A DNA stretch of 64,000 nucleotides, from the NCBI GenBank assembly GCA_946811185.2, contig OX328112.1, forward strand, positions 25,201,558 through 25,265,557, read 5' to 3'. Below are positions 53,334 to 63,940 of the stretch, one piece after another. The stretch is from Hippopus hippopus. Lineage: Eukaryota; Mollusca; Bivalvia; Cardiida; Cardiidae. Each line of letters begins with the position of its first letter. Position 1 is the first letter of the stretch. A program made the translations under genes and the position numbers. The notes below the pieces were generated by a model that made no database searches, was not told the origin of the DNA, and was given only the letters and a program-made list of their open reading frames with translations.

Positions 53334-53842
53334 CATTCGACATACCTCAGGTGATGGGGTCATTGAATCCCTTAGCACTCATCACAACTCGACCTACATC
53401 TAACATCTACATCTAATTTGATGACCCCCATCACCTGAGGTACATGTATGCCAAACGGTCCTCGGCTGTATCACGTAGCTTGATATGCACCTACATGGTA
53501 CATTTCTTTGCCGAAAATACGCCGGTTTACATTTTTGAAAATTGTAAGGCTCCTCTTAAAAAAGAAAAATCATGTCTTGATTTTCTGTCGAAATCTTTCT
53601 AACTAAATTTCAGTTGACAAACAGTTTGTACATTCATTTTTTAATGTGGTTTATCAATTCCTATTGAAGTTTTCACTGACAGCTAGATAGATATGAATAA
53701 CTTCATTGAGGTTGTTTATGTCATTGCTAAATGACTTACAGTGGCGCCATGTATAAGATCACATGATTGGCAGTTAAAATGGAAACGAATGTTATACAGA
53801 TGAGGTTGGAAGTAGGTATGGAATCGGTTGCGTTGTGATGAG
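53334..53842. mobile_element. ~510-bp insert in MITE-1 with internal hairpin
   Basis: It contains CCTCAGGTGATGGGG ... CCCCCATCACCTGAGG and a second pair CTCATCACAAC (53,388) / GTTGTGATGAG (53,831). No coding. I do not recognise the family. Confidence 0.6.
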
Positions 53843-53970
53843 CAGAAAACATTGTGAGTGAAAGGAGAAAATGCTAGTTACCTGCATTTTCTCCTTTTTT
53901 CTCAATGTTTTTAAAAGCCCTCTTCCTCAGGGTCATTAAAAGTCGGGACTGTGTGGTAAACGGTTTAATC
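53843..53970 (+). mobile_element. MITE-1, right part (split copy)
   Basis: CAGAAAACATTGTGAG, hairpin, GTGTGGTAAACGGTTTAA. Confidence 0.8.
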
Positions 53971-54170
53971 TTCACCATGCAACAAAATTGTAGTCTCACC
54001 TAAATTGAAAGCATTTTGAAGATAACAAATTGTAAGTGGCTCAAACGAAGGGATTTGGTATTGATTGGGGAGTAAACATTAACTACTGAAAAAAGGAGAA
54101 AATGCTGGTAACTAGCATTTTCTCCGATTCCCACCATGTTTTTTTGCAAACATTCTGTAAAAATTTATGG
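53971..54170 (+). mobile_element. MITE-1, degenerate
   Basis: CAACAAAATTGTAGTCTC...AAAAAAGGAGAAAATGCTGG...CCCACCATGTTTT. Confidence 0.65.
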
Positions 54171-54266
54171 TATTAATAACTTTTCTACATGGGACATCAC
54201 TATGTACACTCTTTGTACTTACACATGTAAATCAAATGTTTTATGGAACACAGAAAATGAGTCTTA

Positions 54267-54496
54267 TTAACTCTTTACCACACAATCCCGAGTTTTAATG
54301 GCCCTTAAAAGTCGGCCTTTTGAAAACATTGTGGGAAAAGGAGAAAATGCTGGTAACCAGCATTTTCTCCTTTTCCCACAATGTTTTTGAGACTATTTGA
54401 TTCAAATCCCACCATTTGTGCCATATAAAATTTTGACATCTGCAAGTGCTTTCATATTGGACCTGTCTAAAATGTTGTTGTGTGGGAAAGAGTTAA
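54267..54496 (-). mobile_element. MITE-1 copy
   Basis: TTAACTCTTTACCACACAATCCC to GTGTGGGAAAGAGTTAA. Confidence 0.9.
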
Positions 54497-54499
54497 ACA

Positions 54500-55000
54500 T
54501 ACATGTGAATCCAATTACTTATGAATCAACAATAAGTATTATTTTGTAAATAAATGTAGAAACAGAATGATTCTGATTATCAAGAGTCCAAAAATAAGTG
54601 GAATTTCTGCATGCCTTTTATTGCTGTTACTTGATCACCCATTGTCCTGAAAGTGTTTGTTGAAAGCAAAAGTTATATATACATGTATATACAGCATGCC
54701 AGGGGCATCAGACAAGCACCCAATGTGCTAGTCTGTAAGTCAGGTAAGTAAAAATATGTGTGTGTATGTGTTTAGGGGACTTGGCTTCACCTGCTGGCCC
54801 TATTTTGATGTTTATGAATGTAATTACTGAAATGATTGAGCTATCATACCATGTAGGGGCCACTATCAGATTATGTCAACTCATGTTTGAGTTAAAGGTA
54901 ACTCTTCATATACTGGGGTGTGAGACTGCATGTCTTTTCACTTTGACCATTAAATGGTAAAAAAGTCCAATCATGACACATTCAAGAAATTAATTAATAC
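54500..55000. other. No gene recognised
   Basis: Short AT-rich stretch. The 66-residue open frame at 54,760 has no splice context or domain I can identify. Confidence 0.45.
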
Positions 55001-55004
55001 ATCC

Positions 55005-55175
55005 AGTGTTTCAACCACCCTCAGTATCCGGGCTTTGGAAAACGTGAGAAAATGAGACAATGCTGGTAACCAGCATTTTCTCTTTTTCCCTCTTTGTTTT
55101 CTATCCTTTCATAGACAATTTTTTTTATCATTTGAGTTGCATTTTATTAGTCATATGCAACAGCTTTGAGTCTCG
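55005..55175 (-). mobile_element. MITE-1, left part, broken by SINE-1
   Basis: CAACCACCCTCAGTATCCGG, hairpin, then CAACAGCTTTGAGTCT where the SINE begins. Confidence 0.65.
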
Positions 55176-55472
55176 ATGGATTGATTGATTGTATGGTGTT
55201 TAACGCCATTTGCAACATTATTTCAGTTATATCACGGCAGCCAGTGCATCTATCCATGCTTTCCTAGATTCTCTTTTACCAGTATTCCGCACAATTTTCT
55301 TTCCAAGCCACTGGCTGCTTTCCCACAAAACCATCGTCGAAACAAAGGTCAGAGGTCGCAATGACTATCATCAATCCTCGGAAAGAAATTTGCCTAGCCA
55401 GGGATCGAACCCCCCATCCCCTGTACTCAAGTCCTGCATGCTACCGACTGAGCTACCGGGGCTCGGAGTCTG
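55176..55472 (-). mobile_element. SINE-1 (tRNA-derived), near complete
   Basis: Read on the reverse strand it starts with a tRNA-like head: CGGTAGCTCAGTCGGTAGC (A-box) and GGGTTCGATCCCTGG (B-box), the RNA polymerase III promoter. The body and a (CAAT)n tail follow. Flanking GAGTCTCGATG / GAGTCTGGATG (10 of 11 matching) is the target duplication. Confidence 0.88.
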
Positions 55473-55647
55473 GATGTATACCTTCTCTTTTTCAATAGAA
55501 AGTTTCCATTTTCACCGACTTAATGTCCGATCCCTGCGATGTGATCGAACCCAAACCTAAAAAGTTTAAACATTCAGAAAATTGTTCAAAATGCTGGAAG
55601 CTGTTGTGCAACTGACTCTTTTAACCCTTTCCCGAACAAACTCATAT

Positions 55648-55930
55648 TTAACTCTTTACCAGATGACAAAATTTTAGCCTTGTCAAAATTAAAAGCATTT
55701 GCAGACAACAATTTCAATGTGGCTGAAATGGCACAGTTTTTCTTTGATAGGGTAAAAAACACTGTGAGAAAAAGAGAAAATGCTGATAATTGGCATTTTT
55801 CCCTCTCACCACAATATTTTCTACCCTTTCAAAGATAAACAGATCTAACATCATTTGAGACACTACTGTTTTTTGGTTTTTAAATTTTAATGAGTATGAA
55901 ATTTCATCGTTTTGTATTAAAGACTTAAAA
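55648..55930 (+). mobile_element. MITE-1 composite (two joined halves)
   Basis: A + left half from TTAACTCTTTACCAGATGAC through the hairpin joins a - type right arm (TTTCTACCCTTTCAAAGATAAAC) and ends near AAGACTTAA. Confidence 0.65.
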
Positions 55931-56139
55931 CATTCAGAAATGTTGTCAACATGCTGGAAATTTTAACTGTTGTGCAAGTTACTCCATGAACAACAGTTGT
56001 GTTTCAGTTCCATGGCACAAACCACATCATTTATTCTGATGATAAAATTAAATGCTTTGAAAATAAAACGGTCATTGATTTTTGGGATCTTGAGCAGTGT
56101 TCTAAAATCTTGTCGGAAAATTATTAAAGAATCTTATTT

Positions 56140-56375
56140 CCTATGTCACAACCCTTCACACACAGTGCAGACTTTCGATGACCCTGAGAAAGAAAGCTTT
56201 TGAAATCATAGTTGAAAAAAGAGAAAATGCTAGTTAACAGCATTTTCTCCTTTTCCCACTTTGTTTTCTTCCCTATCAAAGAAAAATCCCATCATTTGCA
56301 CCACATTGAAATTATCATCTGCAAATGGTTTCAATTTGGATGGGTCTAAGATTTTGTGGTGTGGTAAAGGGTTAA
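56140..56375 (-). mobile_element. MITE-1 copy
   Basis: CCCTTCACACACAGTGC...GTGTGGTAAAGGGTTAA. Confidence 0.75.
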
Positions 56376-56464
56376 CATACATATCATCGACAAAATTCTA
56401 GTAGGTAGAAAAGGGGTAACATTTCCAAACAGGTACAGGGGATTAGAGAAGCAAAGAGAAAGAT

Positions 56465-56782
56465 GGATTTTTATTGATTGATTGTATGGTGTTTAACGCC
56501 ATTTTCAACATTATTTCAGTTATATCGCGGCAGCCAGTGCACCTATCTATGCTTTCCTGGAGTTTCTTTAGCCAGTGCTCTGCACAATATTCTTTCCAAG
56601 CCTGTGGCTGCTTTCCCGTATAACCATCGTTGAAACAATGATCAGCGGTGAGAGAGGAATGAATCCTGTCACAATGACTATCATCAATCCTCAGAAAGAA
56701 ATTAGCCAAGCCGGGGATCGAACCAGTGACCCCCTGTTCTTGAGTCCTGAAGGCTACCAACTGCACTACCTGGGCTCGGCAG
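56465..56782 (-). mobile_element. SINE-1 copy, full length
   Basis: Same order as 55.2 kb: GATTGATTGTATGGTGTTTA...GGGGATCGAACCAGTG...CTACCTGGGCTCGG. Flanked by AGCAAAGAGAAAGATGGA and AGCAAAGAAAATGAAGGA, an imperfect target duplication. Confidence 0.85.
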
Positions 56783-56884
56783 CAAAGAAAATGAAGGACA
56801 CTGTATGTAGCATTTTATTCAATTTGTCACTTTTCCTAGACTTCCAAAGTCAAATCCTATCATCAAAGCCACAATTAATCCTCA

Positions 56885-57112
56885 ACCTTTTACCACACAA
56901 TCCTGTGTTTTAACAACCCTCCTGAAAATAGCTTCTGAAATCATTGTGGAAAAAAGGAGAAAATGCTGGTTACCAGCATTTTCTCTTTTTTCTCATAATG
57001 ATTTATACCATTTCAACCGAAAATTGCATCATTTGAACCCTATTTAATTTGTCGTCTGCAGAAGTTTTCAGATCAGAGAGGTCTAAAATTTTGTCACTTG
57101 GTAGAGAGTTAA
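56885..57112 (-). mobile_element. MITE-1 copy
   Basis: CCTTTTACCACACAATCC to GGTAGAGAGTTAA. Its right TTAA is shared with the following MITE-2. Confidence 0.85.
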
Positions 57113-57315
57113 AGTGCCAAATTTACAACATAGACATTTTCAGTCTAACCTAGGACTCTGGTACTGCAATTTCCTGGGTGCTTTAAGTTCTGTTGTGTTT
57201 CAGGAGAGCGGGCAGTGTAGATCAAATATACTGCATGTTTTGTGCAGTCTGATCTTAGTCTACATTATTTTGCCGCAAAAGCAATAAAGTGGTGATGCTG
57301 CTTTAAAGGTTAAAT
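57109..57315. mobile_element. MITE-2 copy
   Basis: TTAAAGTGCCAAATTTAC to TTTAAAGGTTAA. Confidence 0.75.
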
Positions 57316-57420
57316 TGTCACATCGGCAAATACTTTCAATTTGGAGTTGTCTAATATCTGTTGACTGGTAAAGATTTGAATAGCAAAAATTATTATCTTT
57401 GTTTACTCTTTACCAGACAA

Positions 57421-57640
57421 GGTGTGTGGTGTCCGTGGTTGTGAGGTACAGCGTCAGCCTCGTAACCAAAATATCCCGAGTTCGATACCTGGGAGCGGGT
57501 GTCAACTTTGGGATTTTTCATTGGCCCACACATTTGGCGCGAGTACTGGTGTAGTTCCCAGGAAGCAGAATCAAGAGAGATTAGTATAAGTTGTAAGAAC
57601 TTGTTTCTCAATCAATTAAATATAAATACGTTTGAATTTA
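57421..57640 (+). mobile_element. SINE-2 (tRNA-derived)
   Basis: tRNA-like head with GTTGTGAGGTACAGCGTC (A-box-like) and CGAGTTCGATACC (B-box-like), then GGGATTTTTCATTGGC...GTTCCCAGGAAGCAG. Same family as 15.8 kb, opposite strand. Confidence 0.8.
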
Positions 57641-57694
57641 AAAAAAATTAACCAGACAACCAAATTTTAGTTTCATGCAAGTTAAAAACATTTG

Positions 57695-57829
57695 AGCTGC
57701 ACTCTGGTAAAAGGATGTTTATTGCATCTCTGCTATGCATCTTATATCAAGCAACTCATCACATAATTATCGACCATTTGCAAAAACTTTCAATCCTGAC
57801 ATTGGTGGATACTTCTTGCTGATGCATAG
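57695..57829. mobile_element. MITE-3 remnant
   Basis: TGAGCTGCACTCTGGTAAAAGG...ATCAAGCAACTCATCACATAATT...GCTGATGCATAG, cut by the MITE-2 at 57,830. Confidence 0.6.
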
Positions 57830-58041
57830 TTAACCCTTAGGCTGCTAAGCGCGACTCACTGACCTTTAGCGGACAGTGTAGATCAAGATCAGACTGCACA
57901 GAATGTGCAGTCTGATCTTGGATCTACACTGTCCGATAAGGAGATATTATTCCCCAAAACATAACTTTGAAATAGCATTATTTTGATTTTTACCTTTAAA
58001 TTGATAATTTCATTCAAATTATTTAGCAGGTTAAGGGTTAA
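57830..58041. mobile_element. MITE-2 copy, best preserved
   Basis: TTAACCCTTAGGCTGCTAAG to TTTAGCAGGTTAAGGGTTAA with the perfect core GTAGATCAAGATCAGACTGC...GCAGTCTGATCTTGGATC. It defines the family: about 204 bp, CCCTTA ends, TTAA duplication. Confidence 0.92.
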
Positions 58042-58480
58042 AATTCTTTTCACAGACTATGACTCATGCGTTTATACAACATAAATATGGCTTAAATGAG
58101 GGATTTAGCCTTGGAAAGGAAGACAACATCCTTTTCTTTCAAGGTTTTCACAAAACTCTTCCCCACAGTCATTGAAACAAGGAATGGCTCTGTCATGGGT
58201 TCAAAAAGAAAATAATGACATCCCTGGCCTGCTCATGAAGGTTCTGACCCTGATTTTAGGTTTCAGTAGGACTTCTATCTATGCTGATACAATCTATTAC
58301 ATATGTAGTTTCTAATTTTTAATTCCTAAACTAAATTATTCTCTAAACAAAATAAATTATACGATTGCACAGAAACATATCTATCTGGGAAAATGCACTT
58401 TTATTTGATAGAGATATCCTTGCTGCTTCTTGATTTCTTTGTTGGTACTATCGTATCCTTTGCCTTTGGGATACACAGCA
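58042..58480. other. No gene recognised
   Basis: AT-rich, with no convincing exon. Confidence 0.4.
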
Positions 58481-58529
58481 CGCGTCATTGGAAACAAAAT
58501 GGCGAATGATTTATTGGCATAATCGATAG
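58481..58529 (+). other. Possible 5' untranslated first exon of the 59-kb gene
   Basis: ATTGGAAACAAAATGGCGAATG followed by a short frame ending in TAA and a donor-like ATAG|GTAAAC at 58,530. This is a common look for a first exon, but no promoter motif or transcript evidence is visible. Confidence 0.25.
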
Positions 58530-58782
58530 GTAAACTATTTGATTAATATTACAAGCCTTACAGGACATTGATACATTCTAATATCACCACAAAATACAGC
58601 CCGTTTAATTCAAAGTCAATTTTTTTCCGAGATTCGACTAAGTCTAATTTTAGAAATAAATTCCTGTCTTTTTGTCAGGTGGAGTGCTTGAAGTAGACAT
58701 ATATTCGGACAGTACTAGTTAAAGTCTCATGGTTTTAATCCAAGAGATTTCACCCTTTATCCATTTTGTCATGTACATCACC

Positions 58783-58928
58783 TAACTCTTTACTAAAATA
58801 CAAAGACTGTAGACTCGTCATAGTCAAAACCATTTCCAGACGACAAAATAAAAAGTAGCTTATGTGTGATTTGTTTATGAAACTGAAAGGATAGAAAACA
58901 TTATAGGATTGTTTTACAAAGAGTTAAG
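58783..58928 (+). mobile_element. MITE-1, truncated
   Basis: TAACTCTTTACTAAAATAC...GATAGAAAACATTATAGG joined directly to TTTTACAAAGAGTTAA; the hairpin is deleted. Confidence 0.65.
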
Positions 58929-59273
58929 TCATGGCTTCCTGAGAAAAATTTTGCTATATTAATCCTATATGTTAGACTTAGAGTGTCAATTATTTTCAGT
59001 CAGTAAAAAAGAGCCTTATCCTTACCGCACCTTTTCACATCTGTATTTGCTTTTGCAGCCAATGTTGATGAAGATCAGATTGCACAAAATGTGAAGTCAG
59101 ATCTAGATAGTCTGCCCCCCCCCCCTTTACACACAGACAGAAAAAAGTCATGAATCAACTTTGTGTACATCCTTAGTTTATATTTTGTAAATTTCTAATG
59201 TTTCTTTTCTCTTTTCTTGCAGTGCTTTAAATTTTTAATGCTTACATTCAACTGTGAGCCATACTGACAGAAA

Positions 59274-59371
59274 ATGAGTGTAGACATCATGGTCTCACCT
59301 GGAAGTACATCCAGGGTTGTTGGTACTTATAGCATTACAGAAAGACATATCAACAGACTGAAAAGACCGAG
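59274..59371 (+). CDS. First coding exon of an unidentified gene
   Basis: An acceptor-like TTTTCTCTTTTCTTGCAG ends at 59,222, then about 50 bp of leader, then ACAGAAAATGAG with a usable start context. The frame reads MSVDIMVSPGSTSRVVGT and then YSITERHINRLKRPR, ending in phase 2 at a strong GAG|GTGAGT donor. There is no signal peptide, so a cytoplasmic or nuclear protein is likely. The composition (Ser/Arg, basic end) is normal for coding sequence and no repeat overlaps it. I do not recognise the family. Confidence 0.6.
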
Positions 59372-59424
59372 GTGAGTGATTTACACATGGGCTGCCATAT
59401 ATCTTCTCAGACTCAGAGGTCAAG

Positions 59425-59640
59425 TTAACCTTTTTACATACAATCCTGAGGAAGGTCCTTTTTAAAAACATTCTGGGAACAGGAGAAAGTGCTGGTGAGC
59501 TGCATTTTCTCTCTATCTCACAATGTTTTCTACCCCAACAAAAGCAAATTCAGTCATTTTTCATGGTACATTTAAATTGTTGTCCGCAAATACTTTGAGT
59601 TTCGACAAGTCTATATTTTGCTTGTGTGGTAAAGAGTTAA
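59425..59640 (-). mobile_element. MITE-1 copy
   Basis: TTAACCTTTTTACATACAATCC to GTGTGGTAAAGAGTTAA. Intronic to the 59-kb gene if that call is right. Confidence 0.8.
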
Positions 59641-59774
59641 GGAAGTGATCATATTCCATAAACAAGTTATTTCTTAACCTGTAACCTTTGTGGTGGGTAC
59701 TTATTAGAACTGTCTCAATTTGACATTTCTAATGAGTGGCCACAACATAGATCTAAATTATTGAAAGCTGGATA

Positions 59775-59976
59775 AAGTTTTAATAACCCTGAAGAAGACT
59801 TTCGAAAACATTGCGCAAAAAGGAGAAAATGCTGGTTAACAGCATTTTCTCCTTTTCCAACAATGTTTTCTACCCTATCAAAGGCAGAAATCATCATATT
59901 AGGTACATGTGTTTTGTATTCTGCAAACGCTTTCAATTTGGTCTAATCCAAAATTTTGTCATTTGGTAAAGGGTGA
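59775..59976 (-). mobile_element. MITE-1 copy, left end lost
   Basis: AGTTTTAATAACCCTGAAG, hairpin, CATTTGGTAAAGGGTGAA. Confidence 0.75.
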
Positions 59977-60100
59977 AGTAAGTTTTTGTAAGTAACTACA
60001 ACATGGATACTGGTTGAGTAAAAAATATTTGATATGAATACATGTAACTCTAGTTAAGTTGAGCTCTGCATTTTCTCATATTGTATCTTGTATTCTAATT

Positions 60101-60228
60101 TAATCCTTTACCAAACAGTCCCGAGTTGTAACAATCCTTGGGAAAAGGTCTTTTGAAAACATTGTGGAAAAAGGAGAAAAATGCTGATAATCAGCATTTT
60201 CACCTTTTCCCACGTTTTCTATCCTTTC
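60101..60228 (-). mobile_element. MITE-1, left half
   Basis: TTAATCCTTTACCAAACAGTCCC through the hairpin, cut at CTATCCTTTCAA by the next copy. Confidence 0.75.
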
Positions 60229-60456
60229 AACCTTTACCACACAATCCCGACTTTTGAACAACTCTGAGGAAGAAAACTTTTGAAAACATTGTGAGAAATG
60301 GAGAAAATGCCGGGAACCAGCATTTTCTCCTTTTCCCACAATGTTTTTCTATTCTTCCCTAAACACATTTAAATTTTTTAGATGCAGTTATATTGTAGTC
60401 TGCAAGTGCTCTTAATTTGGACTAGCCTAAAATTTTGTCGTTTGGTAAAGAGTTAA
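60229..60456 (-). mobile_element. MITE-1 copy, directly following
   Basis: CCTTTACCACACAATCCCGAC to GTTTGGTAAAGAGTTAA. An extra right arm follows at 60,457-60,553 (GGTCAAGAGTTAA). Confidence 0.8.
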
Positions 60457-60554
60457 GGACAAATTTTGTCGTTTGAACCACATTTAATTTGTTATCTGCT
60501 ATTGTTTTCAGTTTGGACTATTCTAAAATTTTGTCGTTTGGTCAAGAGTTAAAG

Positions 60555-60700
60555 ATTAGTTCTGTACTAGAGAACAAAATGTAGACTGATCCATTAAGAA
60601 AGCATCTGCGGATGACACATTGAATATGGTTAATCTGATTGTATTTGTCTTTGAAAGGGTAGAAAACATTATTGGAATAGGATAAATTTCATTTATTCTA
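60555..60700 (+). mobile_element. MITE-1, truncated
   Basis: TTAGTTCTGTACTAGAGAAC...GGGTAGAAAACATTATTGG. Confidence 0.55.
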
Positions 60701-60909
60701 AAACTCTTACTGTAAACACGTAAAGTGCTTAGTCGGTGTAAATGATATGGCCTCTTTCAATCAGTTGATAAGATCCAGAAATGGCATTTCCAAGTTTGGT
60801 TTAGCCAAAGTATATCGCAATATAGCAGACAGTGTAGATTAAAGATCAGACTGAATGTTCTTTATCTATACTGTCATCCAAAAGTATATTCAGTTGGTTC
60901 CAGCACTGT

Positions 60910-61133
60910 AACCCTTTACCACACAGTCCCGAGTTTTAACGACCTTGAGAAGGAAGCCTTATGAAAACATCATTGGCAAAGTAGAAAATGCTGATGACCA
61001 GCATTTTCTCCTTTTCCCACAATGTTTTCTACTCTGTGACAGACAAATTTTATATTTTGAGTTACATTTGTCATCTGCAAATGCTTTGAATTTAGTAAAG
61101 GCCAAAATTTTTGTTGTTTTGAAAAGAGTTAGG
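60910..61133 (-). mobile_element. MITE-1 copy
   Basis: AACCCTTTACCACACAGTCCC to TTTTGAAAAGAGTTAG. Confidence 0.8.
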
Positions 61134-61239
61134 GGTTAAAAGGTGGTACTGATGTAAAGGTATTGATATTTACTTTCTTCTTCTTCTCAGTTGTATTTGT
61201 CTTTGTTAAAATCTTTATCATCAGTAATGTATAGGACTT

Positions 61240-61490
61240 GAAACAAGGGGGTTGCTGGTTCAAATCTCTGTCTTGGGAAATTTCTTTCTGAGGATTGATG
61301 ATAACCATTGTGACAGGATTCATTCCTCTCTCGCCACTGATCATTGTTTCAACAGTGATTACGTGGGAAACCAGCTAATGGCTTTGGAGGAATATTGTGC
61401 AAAGTACTGATGAAAAATCTCCAGGAAAACATGAGTAGGTGTACTTGATTCTGTGATATTACTGAAATAAAAATTAAACGCCATATAAAC
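61240..61490 (+). mobile_element. SINE-1 copy, 5'-degraded
   Basis: GCTGGTTCAAATCTCTG (B-box remnant), GAAATTTCTTTCTGAGGATTG, CACTGATCATTGTTTCAAC, ending AAATTAAACGCCATATAAAC. Confidence 0.75.
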
Positions 61491-61798
61491 AAGCAAGCTG
61501 TCTGCCTGTGTGGATTTTTTTTTTTTCTATGTTATACTTGTGACAGCAGTAAAACATATGGAAGCACTTGATTTGTTTAATCAAGTTGGTTTGAAGGAGT
61601 ATAAATAGTGTCTGGGGTATTTGTTTACAAGATTTATGAGTTTTCTGTATTTTGTTCTGTTTGTTCTTTTGAGGTTATGAGCTTGGGGACATCACATTTT
61701 TTTTAACCATATTCTCAGAGTTGCTATACAACCAAAGGATAAATATGAACCTCTGACTGAACAATATGGGTATTCAGAGCCTGTATTCACAATTATTC

Positions 61799-61866
61799 GT
61801 AACTCTTTACCACACAATCCCAACTTTCAACGACCTTGAAGAAGAGAGCTTTTGAAAACATTATTT
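61799..61866 (-). mobile_element. MITE-1 end fragment
   Basis: GTAACTCTTTACCACACAATCCC...GAGAGCTTTTGAAAACATTA, then unrelated sequence. Confidence 0.7.
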
Positions 61867-61939
61867 AGAGATTGTTGGGCCTCAACAAGAGCAGTACAAA
61901 CTGTCATAAGACTTTGGAATATTTACTGCATATGGCTTG

Positions 61940-62165
61940 CATCACGCGAAAAGGGGCATTCAGACATTTACGTATAGTGCCGTCTTGGATCAGACTGGCT
62001 AATCTGAGATGGCACTTTACGACTACATTAGATTTTGTTCTTCACTAGACTTGCGCAAAACAGAAAATTACATAAAAATGGAAAGTGTCGATTCAGATTA
62101 GTCCGCTCAGGCTGATCCGAGACAACACTTTACCCAAATGTCCGGATGCCCCTTTTCGTGTGTTG
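61940..62165. mobile_element. Imperfect inverted-repeat element
   Basis: CATCACGCGAAAAGGGGCAT...TAATCTGAGATGGCACTTTACG at the left, and GCTGATCCGAGACAACACTTTAC...GATGCCCCTTTTCGTGTG at the right. It ends directly at the acceptor of exon 62,169. Confidence 0.65.
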
Positions 62166-62168
62166 CAG

Positions 62169-62295
62169 GCCATATAGGTACTGGATGGCTCTTACAGGGC
62201 AAAAAACATTGCTATTGATCTTAAGTCCATTGAACCTGTACCTTGTTGACAAGTCTAAACCTTGGCAACATAATTATGTAGCTTTTACAGACAGA
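62169..62295 (+). CDS. Possible second coding exon of the 59-kb gene
   Basis: After TTTTCGTGTGTTGCAG, a phase-2 exon completes the AG|G codon of the first exon and reads PYRYWMALTGQKTLLLILSP...HNYVAFTDR. It can end at AGA|GTAGGT (62,296) in phase 0; otherwise the frame stops at 62,350. RYW-x-A-L-x-G followed by a hydrophobic strand recalls the first strands of pleckstrin-homology domains, but this is a weak resemblance. The acceptor has a poor pyrimidine tract and lies at the edge of a repeat, so the exon is tentative. Confidence 0.4.
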
Positions 62296-62548
62296 GTAGG
62301 TCAGATCAGACTGCAGAGACTGTGGTACAGAATTAAATTTTCACATGTCTAAAATTTTTTGGTCAGTGAAAGAGTTGATTTTCATTAACATTTTTGTGCA
62401 ACTTTCCCACAGTTTGTCACAAGTGTACAAGGTTTGGGTAGTTGGACATATAGATTATTAAGTTAGTATGACATTAAGTATTCAACAAAGTAATATTTAT
62501 GGGTATATATTCAACCAATGACCTCAGAACACTTTTGGCTAGTTTTAG

Positions 62549-63682
62549 TTCCACTGGCCAAAAGCCAGCAAGCTTATATCGTGGCCCTGTGTCCATCGTG
62601 TGAGTGTGTGTGTGCCTTAATTTTTATTTCAAACGTCTTCTTTGAAACTATTCATCCAATTTTGACAAAACTTCAGAAAATGATCCTGCTATGTTCCTCT
62701 CCAGAATTTCTCAAAAGAAGTTGATTCCTTAGAAAACTCTCATTGCCATGGCAACAAAACTGAAAAATTTTGAAAATCTTCTTTTCTGAAACCGTAAGGC
62801 CTAGAGCTACCAATTTGACATGTAGCTCAATCAAATGGACCTCTACCAAATCTCTGGAAATTTTAACCCTGGGGTCAAAATTAGTCCTACTCAGGAGTTC
62901 ACGAGTTTTACTTAGGCTTATATATTAAAAACTTCTGTTTCTTAACCATTAGGCTGAAGGCTACCAAATTTTTGCATGTAGCTTCAATTAATAGACTTCT
63001 ACCATGTTTCTTGAAATTATAGTCCTGGGGTCAAAATTGACCCCGACCCAGGGTTACAAGTTGTATGTTGGCTTATATAGTAGAAACTTTAAAAATGTTC
63101 TCGTTCCTAACCATAAGGCCTAGGGCTACCAAATTTTGCATGTATATTATCTAATGGACACTCCCTGTATTGTTCACATTATAGCCTTAGGGTCAAAATC
63201 GGCCCCGCCCTGGCAGTCACAATTTTTAAATGGGCTTTCATGGTACATAGTGAAATTTTCTAAAATCGTCTAGTTCCTTACTATAAGACCTTGGGCCACT
63301 AGATTTTGCCTGTATACTTACCTAATGGACTGCTACCGAGGTTGTTCAAATGAGAAGTCACAACTTTTACACAGGCTTATGTAGTGAAAACTTCATGAAA
63401 TCTTGTTCCTGACCTTGTTTATAACCCATGGCCTAGACCTGCGTTATTTGGCATGCAGTTTTATCCTTTTGACCTCTACCAGGATTCAACTTGTTATATC
63501 TCTTTGGTCAAAAATGGCTTCCCCTTTGGGGTCACAACTTTCACATGGGCTTTTGTAGAGAAAACTTTTTTTAAGTTTTCTTGTTTGAAACCATTTTGCC
63601 TAGAATTGTAATGTTTGGTATGTATGGTTTGTACAAATTAGCCAGTGGAGTAATACAAGGCCATCATGGCCCTCTTGTTTGA
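62549..63682 (+). mobile_element. AGCTCCACTGGCC-family element, diverged
   Basis: Starts GTTCCACTGGCCAAAAGCCAG and CCATCGTGTGAGTG. The interior has about five diverged ~165-bp units (AACCATAAGGCCTAGGGCTACC, TTTGCATGTA, GGGGTCAAAATTGACCCC). It ends with the hairpin GGCCATCATGGCC plus CTCTTGTTT. Confidence 0.8.
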
Positions 63683-63724
63683 AAAAGACTTCTCATACCA
63701 CAATTCTGAGACAGCTTACTTTGT

Positions 63725-63940
63725 CAACTCTTTACTACACAACATAACTTTAGCCTTCTCCAAATTGAAACTAAATAAATGTGACTCAAAAATTGAAATT
63801 TGATTTGGGAAGGGTAGAAAATAATGTGGGAAAAGATGAAAATGCTGGTTACCAGCATTTTCTTCTTTTCCCACAATGTTTTCAAAAGGCCTCTTCCTCA
63901 GTGTTGGTTTAACTCCAGATTGTGTGGTAACGAGTCAATA
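63725..63940 (+). mobile_element. MITE-1 copy
   Basis: CAACTCTTTACTACACAAC to GTGTGGTAACGAGTCAA. The first arm has a short deletion (CAAATTGAAACTAAATAAATG). Confidence 0.85.

Noticed and set aside
55425..55470. tRNA gene on the reverse strand
   Set aside because: A- and B-box-like sequences are present, but the fold is degenerate and the sequence continues into a repeated body and tail: a SINE head.
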